This document shows, piece by piece, positions 1 to 4,758 of a DNA stretch of 5,566 bases (within the stretch, counting starts at the first letter, position 1; each line of letters opens with the position of its first letter). The position numbers were made by a program, and so were the translations under genes. A model generated the notes under the pieces. It did not search any database and had not been told where the DNA came from. It worked only from the letters and a program-made list of their open reading frames with translations. Origin of the DNA: CAJXUU01 sp963975265 (GTDB lineage: Bacteria > Bacteroidota > Bacteroidia > Chitinophagales > Saprospiraceae); contig CAXBGT010000273.1 of the NCBI GenBank assembly GCA_963975265.1, forward strand, positions 1 through 5,566, written 5' to 3'.

Positions 1-127
1 GGTCGGAAATCGGATCTTTTTTGTGATAAGGCGTTTTTATGCAAAAACATCTTTTGCATGACCCCGACGCAAGCATCGGAGAATTTAAGTATTAAAATTA
101 AAGAGTCAATTTTTCCCACCAAAACAT
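1..127. other. Left-edge region with two hairpins, no gene assigned
   Basis: No gene can be assigned here. On the plus strand one frame is open from 1 to a TAA at 208-210 and another from 2 to a TGA at 59-61. Two minus-strand frames are also open to the window edge. None gives a recognisable protein, so the tail of an upstream gene may or may not be present. Two inverted repeats stand side by side. The first is ATGCAAAA (39-46) with TTTTGCAT (52-59) around a 5-base loop. The second is CCGACGC (64-70) with GCATCGG (73-79), which on the minus strand folds with one G-U pair around a CUUG tetraloop. Neither is followed by a T-run, so they are not clear terminators. Confidence 0.45.
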
Positions 128-135
128 TAACTTTG
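128..135 (+). promoter_or_regulatory. Bacteroidota-type -7 box for the DUF4837 lipoprotein gene
   Basis: TAACTTTG matches the Bacteroidota -7 consensus TAnnTTTG at every fixed position. Transcription would start near 141, leaving an untranslated leader of roughly 80 bases before the ATG at 220. I see no good TTG at the expected -33 distance. A TATAAT sequence at 142-147 lies just downstream and could be an alternative. The leader carries a 14-base perfect palindrome at 170-183. Confidence 0.45.
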
Positions 136-219
136 GACATCTATAATGTAGATGCAGTTCTTAGATTAAGATTTTCGAAAATCATTTATCTTCTTCTAAA
201 ACTCAATTAAACTATAAAA

Positions 220-1317
220 ATGAAGTACCTTATATATTCATTCTCGCTTTTTACAGTTATGTCTTTATATTCTTGTAATGATGAGATGGCAAAAACATTC
301 GAATCAAAGCCTATGGCTATGGCCCGTATGAATGAGATCGTAGTTGTCTCGGATAAAGATCTATGGGAAGGGCCTGTTCAGGATTCTTTCAATTATTATT
401 TCCAGAGCGCTTATCCTATTATGCCTACGCCTGAGCCTATGTTTGATGTGAGGCATTTCACTCCAGTCCAATTAGATAACGAAAACCTACGTAAAGAATT
501 AAGGACCTATATTGTATTGGCAGATCTTAACGACCCTGAGTCTAGCACGACTAAAATGTTGCGAAGAGATTTAGGAGAAGAACGTTATTTAAAAGCTAAA
601 CAAGATCCAGAATTCTGTACTTCTGTTGGAAAAGATAAATGGGCAAGAAATCAGATATTGATATACTTATTCGCCAAAGGTGAAGAAGCCCTTAGCAAGG
701 TGATTAGAAATAACTACCCTGCTGTAGCTAAACGAGTAAGACTTCATGATATTGAGCGACTCGATGCCTCTATCTATGTCCTCAAAAATGAAAATCCTGG
801 ACTGATGCGCAAAATCAATGAGCTGTATGGCTTTACAATGCGTATTCCTGGTGATTATGAAAATATCAAACCTGGTGCAGAAAATTTTATGTGGCTGAGA
901 AAGGATACAAAGAAGATGCTGATGAATATTGTCATACAAAAATTCCCATATACAAGTGAAAATCAATTATCAAATGAAAATATAATCAAGCTTAGAGACG
1001 AATACGGTAAACGTCATGTGTCATCTGCAGCTGAAGGTAGCTATATGGTTACAAACCCAGTTGATCTTCCTACATATGATTACACTTATGAGATTGATGG
1101 ACAATATGTCAAGGAGATAAGAGGAATATGGGAGATGGAAAAAGATTTCTTAGGAGGGCCGTACGCATCATATATTATCTTGAATAAGGAAACGAACGAA
1201 ATTATATTTATTGATACTTTTATTCTTGGACCAGGACAGGACAAAAGAGATATGATGATGCAACTTGAATATATCGTAAAATCAGCAAAAGTAGGTACTC
1301 CTATTAGAGAAAAATAG
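220..1317 (+). CDS. DUF4837 family lipoprotein
   Basis: A 365-residue lipoprotein of unknown function. Residues 1-18 are a hydrophobic signal peptide ending in LYS, followed by Cys19, the residue that would be lipidated, so the mature protein is probably membrane-anchored on the outside of the inner membrane or in the outer membrane. The mature part matches my recollection of the Bacteroidota DUF4837 family: an N-terminal strand with MNEIVVVSDKDLWEG (residues 37-51), then YPIMPTPEPMFDVRHF (about 65-80), and near the C-terminus GGPYASY (312-318) and KRDMMMQLE (342-350). Length is normal for the family. The ATG at 220 directly precedes the signal peptide, so the start is secure; no Shine-Dalgarno is visible, which is usual in this phylum. 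The gene stands alone and converges with apaG. The family call is from memory of the motifs, not from a search. Confidence 0.85.
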   Translation: MKYLIYSFSLFTVMSLYSCNDEMAKTFESKPMAMARMNEIVVVSDKDLWEGPVQDSFNYYFQSAYPIMPTPEPMFDVRHFTPVQLDNENLRKELRTYIVLADLNDPESSTTKMLRRDLGEERYLKAKQDPEFCTSVGKDKWARNQILIYLFAKGEEALSKVIRNNYPAVAKRVRLHDIERLDASIYVLKNENPGLMRKINELYGFTMRIPGDYENIKPGAENFMWLRKDTKKMLMNIVIQKFPYTSENQLSNENIIKLRDEYGKRHVSSAAEGSYMVTNPVDLPTYDYTYEIDGQYVKEIRGIWEMEKDFLGGPYASYIILNKETNEIIFIDTFILGPGQDKRDMMMQLEYIVKSAKVGTPIREK

Positions 1318-1335
1318 GAATAATACTGGCTTGCA

Positions 1336-1359
1336 TAGAAGCAACTTCTAGTTGTTTTT
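1336..1359. terminator. Terminator-like hairpins between convergent DUF4837 gene and apaG
   Basis: On the plus strand, AAGCAAC (1339-1345) pairs with GTTGTTT (1351-1357) around a 5-base loop and runs into a T-run (1355-1359), a weak intrinsic terminator for the lipoprotein gene. An alternative, mutually exclusive perfect hairpin is TAGAAG (1336-1341) with CTTCTA (1345-1350). Read on the minus strand, that second hairpin begins at the apaG stop codon itself, with a U-rich stretch some 20 bases further on. The structure therefore overlaps the last codons of apaG and may serve both genes. Stems are short and AT-rich, so strength is uncertain. Confidence 0.45.
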
Positions 1360-1740
1360 AAAATAAGCTATAAGTCTAAATTCAGGAATTGCTACTTCGA
1401 ATACACTTTTATCCACCATTCTAATCATGGTGAAGCTGCCAGACATCTTGCCTACTGACGTTGACAAGGGGCACCAAGATTTGTAATGATGAGATTCTTC
1501 GGGCTCTAGAATGGGTTGTTGGCCAATTACACCCTCTCCTTTTACATCCCTGACTTTACTATTTGCATCAGTGATAATCCAGTGCCTGCTTAATAATTGA
1601 ACAGCTAGACCACTATGATTAGTGATTTTTACTTTATATGAATGCACATATTTATTGAGAGACGGCTTTGACATCTCCTCATGATAATGTGGTAGGACGG
1701 TAACCTCTATACCTTGAGTTATTGCAGAAACTGGATTCAT
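1348..1740 (-). CDS. apaG: ApaG domain protein (Co2+/Mg2+ efflux-associated annotation)
   Basis: A 130-residue protein that is almost entirely one ApaG domain, a fibronectin-III-like beta sandwich. The diagnostic stretch is clear: VQLLSRHWIITDANSKVRDV (47-66), the glycine-rich GEGVIGQQPILEP (68-80), then CPLSTSVGKMSGSFTM (90-105). Family members usually have Pro-Gly-Glu after the Leu in the glycine-rich segment; here it reads PEE, a small deviation. The biochemical role is unsettled. The efflux annotation comes from the Salmonella corD phenotype, while the same domain occurs in eukaryotic F-box proteins as a protein-interaction module. There is no membrane segment, so it is not itself a transporter. 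It is the last gene of the yicC-gmk-apaG block, 11 bases after the gmk stop, and is probably co-transcribed. The ATG at 1740 gives the normal family length. Confidence 0.93.
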   Translation of the reverse strand: MNPVSAITQGIEVTVLPHYHEEMSKPSLNKYVHSYKVKITNHSGLAVQLLSRHWIITDANSKVRDVKGEGVIGQQPILEPEESHHYKSWCPLSTSVGKMSGSFTMIRMVDKSVFEVAIPEFRLIAYFKNN

Positions 1741-1751
1741 ATTTACAAATA

Positions 1752-2354
1752 CTATTCTTCTTCATCAAATGGTTTGCCATAGACAAATGTTTCCACCATA
1801 AATTCTGCTTCTTTCAGCGCTACTTGAAGTAAATCATTCACAAGTATTGCATCGAAAGTGTCTTGATATGCCATTTCTCTTTTCACCCTAGCTATTCTCT
1901 TTCTTAAGCTAGTATCAGATTCAGTCTTTCTTTCAGTCAATCGCTTTATTAAAATTTCTATAGATGGTGGCTTTATAAATATTGCTTGACATTTACTATC
2001 ATACATATTCTTGATATTGGTAGCACCTTTTACTTCTATATCAAATACGATGTGCTTGCCCGACTTCCACACACGATCTACTTCACTTTTGAGTGTTCCA
2101 TAATATTGATCTTCATAGACTTCTTCCCATTCTATAAATTCATCATTATCCACTTTTGCTCTAAATTCTTCTGGCGTAAGAAAATAATAGTCTTTGCCAT
2201 CCACTTCATAATCTCGCATAGCACGCGTTGTTGCCGAGACGGAAAAATCTAGAAAATCATATGTCTTTAGTAAATGCCTAACAATAGTGGTCTTACCTGC
2301 ACCTGAAGGTGCCGTAAAAATGAACATTTTACCCTCTTTCGAAGTCGTCCTCAT
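1752..2354 (-). CDS. gmk: Guanylate kinase
   Basis: Cytoplasmic guanylate kinase (200 residues), which phosphorylates GMP to GDP with ATP and is normally essential for GTP and dGTP supply. The P-loop is APSGAGKT at residues 15-22; the first position is Ala instead of Gly, which I believe is common in Bacteroidota homologues. The GMP-binding part follows: SVSATTRAMRDYEVDGKDYYF (from Ser38, with Arg44 and Asp52-Gly53) and FIEWEEVYEDQYYGT (73-87, with Glu75 and Tyr85). VFDIEVKGATNIK matches the usual acidic strand and helix (DxxG region). The lid has RLTERKTES and RKRI. Length is usual, ending in an acidic tail. The ATG at 2354 follows the yicC TAA with no intervening base (TAAATG), so translation is probably coupled; a second Met at residue 10 is a possible but less likely start. 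Confidence 0.97.
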   Translation of the reverse strand: MRTTSKEGKMFIFTAPSGAGKTTIVRHLLKTYDFLDFSVSATTRAMRDYEVDGKDYYFLTPEEFRAKVDNDEFIEWEEVYEDQYYGTLKSEVDRVWKSGKHIVFDIEVKGATNIKNMYDSKCQAIFIKPPSIEILIKRLTERKTESDTSLRKRIARVKREMAYQDTFDAILVNDLLQVALKEAEFMVETFVYGKPFDEEE

Positions 2355-3230
2355 TTATACAATATTTGCAACTTGTTCTTTAATCTTTTCTAGAGAATCT
2401 TTCATAGAAACTACGATCTGCTGGATATTTTTTTCATTAGCTTTTGCCCCAAGTGTATTGATCTCTCTACCCATTTCTTGTGCTATGAACCCTAGTTTTT
2501 TGCCTATTTCCATCGCATTACTGTTCATCACTTCGTCAAAGTATTTGCAGTGTTGGGTTAGTCTTACTTTCTCTTCGTTGATATCAAGTTTCTCAATATA
2601 GTAGATGATCTCTTGTTCGAATCTATTTCGGTCTACTTGCTCATCTTGATTGAATTCTTCAAGATTTCTTCTGAATCTATCTTTGAGCGTTTCTATTCTG
2701 CTCCCCTCAAATTGCTCTACATCTTTAAGTAATGAGGCTATATTTGAAGCGGCATCTCTGAGGTCTTTTTCCGCAGCTGTTCCTTCAGTTGCTCTAAAGT
2801 TATGCAAAGCCACTAATGCAGCATCACATGTAGTGATTACCTCTGCCCATTCTTCTGCATCAACTTCTTCATTAAGTGACCCTACAACATTTGGTATTCT
2901 CAGTATTGTCTGTACAATATCTCCTTCAGGGATACCTAATTCTTGTTGTAAATCAGTGATTTCTTTATAATATTTTTTGAACAATAATTTATTCAATCCA
3001 TATTCATCATCACCCTTCTCTGATTCGATAGTCAAAGAAAAATCGAACTTGCCCCTATATGCTTTTTCTAGCACTAACTTTCTAAGTTGGATTTCTTTTT
3101 CTTTGTAGCTACCAGGCACTTTACATCTTATGTCAGATGTCTTGCCATTAAGAGACTTTATCTCAACTCTGATTGTTTTATCCTTAAATTCTCTACTCGC
3201 CTGGCCGTAACCAGTCATTGATAATACCAT
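2355..3230 (-). CDS. yicC: YicC family endoribonuclease
   Basis: A 291-residue YicC/YloC family protein. E. coli YicC has been described as an endoribonuclease acting on small RNAs, so a cytoplasmic RNA-processing role is likely here, by homology only. The family N-terminus is exact (SMTGYG, residues 4-9), followed by RVEIKSLNGK, the usual first-domain strand. The middle (about 150-215) is charged and helical. The C-terminal DUF1732 part shows EEKVRLTQH with the conserved His227, and GKKLGFIAQEMGREINTLGAKA (starting at 243), the family hallmark. Length is normal. The ATG at 3230 places SMTGYG at its usual distance from the start. It is the first gene of the leftward block; pairing with gmk is widespread in bacteria (yloC and gmk in Bacillus, yicC and gmk in Bacteroidota). 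Confidence 0.95.
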   Translation of the reverse strand: MVLSMTGYGQASREFKDKTIRVEIKSLNGKTSDIRCKVPGSYKEKEIQLRKLVLEKAYRGKFDFSLTIESEKGDDEYGLNKLLFKKYYKEITDLQQELGIPEGDIVQTILRIPNVVGSLNEEVDAEEWAEVITTCDAALVALHNFRATEGTAAEKDLRDAASNIASLLKDVEQFEGSRIETLKDRFRRNLEEFNQDEQVDRNRFEQEIIYYIEKLDINEEKVRLTQHCKYFDEVMNSNAMEIGKKLGFIAQEMGREINTLGAKANEKNIQQIVVSMKDSLEKIKEQVANIV

Positions 3231-3271
3231 AAGTCTATTTTGTTAATGGCGATAAACATTTGCCAAAGACG

Positions 3272-3279
3272 CAAATATA
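3272..3279 (-). promoter_or_regulatory. Bacteroidota-type -7 box for yicC-gmk-apaG
   Basis: On the minus strand the sequence reads TATATTTG, a full match to TAnnTTTG. It lies about 41 bases before the yicC ATG, giving a predicted leader of some 35 bases. No clear TTG is seen at the -33 position. There are no promoter-sized gaps further down the block, so this probably serves all three genes. Confidence 0.5.
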
Positions 3280-3430
3280 GTGAATATTTGAAGTGATATC
3301 TGCATAGCATTTATTTTACATTTTCATCTTCACTTAAGTTGTATAGGATTTGATTGCATATTATGATGATATTAATGACCCTTTCTATATACTGCTGGCA
3401 TAACCTTGTACTTACAATCTAAACAAACAC

Positions 3431-3586
3431 ATGAAGAGCTGTCTCTCTTTCAAATCTGTAAAGCTATCACTACATCTTCTCATTCTACCAGAAAAGAGAC
3501 TTACTGTAAAATTTATTTTGCAGCTCAATTTAAGTACTAGAACTCTTCAAAATGAACCAATTATCACAATAGGATCTTCCAGCTAA
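3431..3586 (+). CDS. Possible 51-residue peptide, doubtful
   Basis: ATG at 3431 to TAA at 3584-3586 encodes a basic peptide starting MKSCLSFKSVKLSLHLLILP and ending in TIGSSS. I do not recognise it. The KSVKLSLHLLIL stretch faintly recalls leader segments of Bacteroidota peptide natural-product precursors, but no modifying enzyme or transporter is nearby, so that is not a functional claim. A one-mismatch -7 box (TAACCTTG, 3401-3408) lies 22 bases upstream. The start overlaps the inverted repeat at 3436-3526, so the stretch may equally be non-coding. A frame of this length arises easily by chance. Confidence 0.15.
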   Translation: MKSCLSFKSVKLSLHLLILPEKRLTVKFILQLNLSTRTLQNEPIITIGSSS

Positions 3587-3763
3587 TGTCTATTTTTTCT
3601 TTATTTTGTAATTGTTGCTATAGTTATAAAGTGAGATTATTTGTAACATCATTACAAAGGACAGTTTTATTTAAATTGGAAACATAGGAGTTTATTTTAT
3701 TACTGTAAATTTCTCCACTACGGTCGAAATTAGTAAGAGTTCTAGCCTTATCGATCCTTTCAC

Positions 3764-3817
3764 TATGGTCAAGGTGTCAATGCTTAGACCATGACAATCA
3801 TGTATGATTCACTTTTT
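3764..3817 (+). terminator. Two successive hairpins followed by a T-run
   Basis: ATGGTC (3765-3770) pairs with GACCAT (3787-3792), and beyond a single A/A mismatch the pairing can continue as AGGT with GCTT using wobble pairs. Three bases later AATCAT (3796-3801) and ATGATT (3804-3809) form a second perfect inverted repeat, followed by CAC and five Ts (3813-3817). This resembles the 3' end of a transcript, yet no annotated gene runs into it from the left on this strand, because yicC is transcribed the other way. It could end a small RNA or the doubtful 3431-3586 frame. Confidence 0.3.
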
Positions 3818-3876
3818 GTGCAATTTGTTCTACATCCAAGTGGTTGCATAATAATAGAGACATTCAGAAAAAAAGC

Positions 3877-3884
3877 TATTTTTG
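3877..3884 (+). promoter_or_regulatory. Bacteroidota-type -7 box for the small lipoprotein gene
   Basis: TATTTTTG fits TAnnTTTG at all fixed positions and lies 37 bases before the ATG at 3922. That predicts a leader of about 30 bases. A TTG at 3844-3846 is too far upstream to be a normal -33 element, so only half of the promoter is visible. Confidence 0.45.
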
Positions 3885-3921
3885 AAAAACTTATGGTTGC
3901 ACAGGTCTAAAATAAAACGCT

Positions 3922-4344
3922 ATGAAAAAGTTACTACCTCTATTCTTTATCACTTGTGGCTTGATTACTATGTCTTCCTCTTGTAACAACAAGATAAATT
4001 CTAGTGATAGTCAATCAGAAATAGAACAGAAAACTGAAGAAGTAAGCCAAATTGATAAACCTGAAATGACACCCCACAACATGGAAGAAGACTGCCATGG
4101 AGTGAGAAAAACGGTACGAACTATTACTGACAAAGAAGGTGAGATTATGCTGATCGGTAATAATGTTACAATCAGCATACCACCTGGAAGTAAGCGATTC
4201 AAAGGATGTGATGAAGATATTCCTAAAGAACTGAAAATTGAAGGTTTGAAGGTTCGATTTTCAGGAGAAGTTCTTGAAATATTTAGTAATGAGAGACTGA
4301 TGGGTACACCAATTAGATTAACTAAGATTCATATTATCAAATGA
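3922..4344 (+). CDS. Small lipoprotein with compact C-terminal beta-rich domain
   Basis: A 140-residue predicted lipoprotein. Residues 1-20 are a signal peptide (two Lys, a hydrophobic core, then MSSS) followed by Cys21, the likely lipidation site. Residues 22-56 are a low-complexity linker rich in Ser, Asn, Gln and Glu. The rest (about 57-140) looks like a small all-beta domain: VRTITDKEGEIMLIGNNVTI, then IPKELKIEGLKVRFSGEV (100-117), then NERLMGTPIRLTKIHII (123-139). The GLKVRFSGEV and GTPIRLTKI pattern recurs in many small Bacteroidota lipoproteins and in the beta-barrel domains of some of them; I recall the pattern but cannot name a family with certainty. The mature part has two further cysteines, Cys58 and Cys96, which could pair in the periplasm. 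It is a single-gene unit with its own promoter candidate. Function unknown. Confidence 0.8.
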   Translation: MKKLLPLFFITCGLITMSSSCNNKINSSDSQSEIEQKTEEVSQIDKPEMTPHNMEEDCHGVRKTVRTITDKEGEIMLIGNNVTISIPPGSKRFKGCDEDIPKELKIEGLKVRFSGEVLEIFSNERLMGTPIRLTKIHIIK

Positions 4345-4471
4345 TTCATCTTAATTTACTTCGGATGTCGTACAATAAATCATAATGAATTTTCAAACTC
4401 AGGTTTGATATTGAGATTTCTGAATTATCAATTGTAATGTTGGCTTAATGAGTGGTATCAGGGATGGTATG

Positions 4472-4509
4472 TGCAACAAACACCCGTTGTCCAACTAACA
4501 CCCGTTGCA
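4472..4509. repeat. Two tandem copies of an 18-base unit within a larger inverted repeat
   Basis: CAACAAACACCCGTTG (4474-4489) and CAACTAACACCCGTTG (4492-4507) differ at one base and lie 18 bases apart. Each unit starts with CAAC and ends with GTTG, so each is itself a short inverted repeat. The pair is also enclosed by TGCAAC (4472-4477) and GTTGCA (4504-4509), making a nested symmetric arrangement with CACCC on the same strand in both halves. No function is evident. Confidence 0.75.
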
Positions 4510-4530
4510 AAGCAAACGCGTGCATTTTTT
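4508..4530 (+). terminator. Weak terminator candidate downstream of the small lipoprotein gene
   Basis: AAAGCA pairs with TGC and the following Ts (one bulged A) around AACGCG, and six Ts follow at 4525-4530. It lies about 165 bases after the lipoprotein stop. The stem is short, and another hairpin at 4393-4408 is nearer the gene but lacks a T-run, so the true transcript end is uncertain. Confidence 0.25.
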
Positions 4531-4656
4531 GTATCAAAAGAAAACATTGAACGACAATCGCAGCGAGCGACAACACATGTTTAATATCATTAAACCATTG
4601 TTACATAAAAAGATAGTACAATTGAATACTTCATCGGTAGTTCTAAAATTTTAAAC

Positions 4657-4687
4657 AAAAAAGCCACCTGTGATTGATGCAGGCGGC
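4657..4687 (-). terminator. Intrinsic terminator of the TPR protein gene
   Basis: On the minus strand GCCGCCTG (4687-4680) pairs with CAGGTGGC (4670-4663) around a 9-base loop: eight pairs, one of them G-U. Six Ts (4662-4657) follow at once. The stem is GC-rich in an AT-rich setting, the U-run is on the minus side only, and it lies about 70 bases past the TPR stop, so it fits that gene. Confidence 0.85.
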
Positions 4688-4697
4688 CCGAGTTTTG

Positions 4698-4728
4698 GTT
4701 ATTTGTCAAAGTTTCCCTTGACAATAAC
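4698..4728 (-). other. Hairpin with GAAA tetraloop between the TPR stop and the terminator
   Basis: On the minus strand TTGTCAAGG (4724-4716) pairs with CTTTGACAA (4711-4703) around GAAA (4715-4712), a GNRA tetraloop, with one G-U pair. The stem continues past a one-base bulge through GTTA (4728-4725) and TAAC (4701-4698), for 13 pairs in all. It starts 30 bases after the stop codon and precedes the intrinsic terminator. It has no T-run, so it may protect or structure the 3' end instead of ending transcription. Confidence 0.6.
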
Positions 4729-4758
4729 GAATATTAAAGGGTCCTTAAAAAAGGTATT

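Larger units (their letters stand above)
3281..3876. other. Long intergenic region with several inverted repeats
   Basis: There is no convincing gene in this stretch on either strand. A 51-codon plus-strand reading frame at 3431-3586 is the only candidate and is weak. What the stretch does hold is inverted-repeat structure: a two-stem arrangement at 3436-3526, a perfect 7-base inverted repeat at 3640-3658, and two successive hairpins at 3764-3809 followed by five Ts. A 10-base exact direct repeat, TTACTGTAAA, occurs at 3501-3510 and 3700-3709 with similar AT-rich flanks. The region could hold an untranslated RNA, decayed genes or only spacer. Confidence 0.5.
4345..4656. other. Intergenic region with tandem repeat and small palindromes
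   Basis: No gene is seen here. The stretch holds a 6-base hairpin at 4393-4408 (TCAAAC, TCAG loop, GTTTGA), the tandem repeat at 4472-4509, a T6 run at 4525-4530, a locally GC-richer segment at 4552-4573 in which CGACAA occurs twice 16 bases apart, and a perfect 7-base inverted repeat GTTTAAT-ATC-ATTAAAC at 4579-4595. No -7 box close to a start codon is evident. Confidence 0.5.

Noticed and set aside
1..210. Open plus-strand frame reaching a TAA at 208-210, as the tail of an upstream gene
   Set aside because: The translation is rich in Cys and Phe and resembles no family I know. Other frames here are open as well, and the stretch includes two hairpins and a promoter-like motif.
667..966. Minus-strand 99-codon frame inside the DUF4837 gene
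   Set aside because: It is the antisense shadow of a well-supported gene and its translation has no family resemblance.
2287..2970. Plus-strand frames opposite gmk and yicC
   Set aside because: They lie antisense to two securely identified genes, and their translations are Ser- and Ile-rich mirror images of those coding regions.
3291..3335. AAGTGA (3291-3296) and TCACTT (3330-3335) as an operator for yicC
   Set aside because: Six-base arms separated by 33 bases are easily due to chance in AT-rich DNA.
4472..4509. CRISPR array
   Set aside because: There are only two 16-base units with a 2-base spacer, far from CRISPR repeat and spacer sizes, and no cas gene.
4472..4595. Integron attC-like recombination site, because of CAAC/GTTG boxes
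   Set aside because: There is no pair of full core sites with the expected spacing and no integrase or cassette array nearby.
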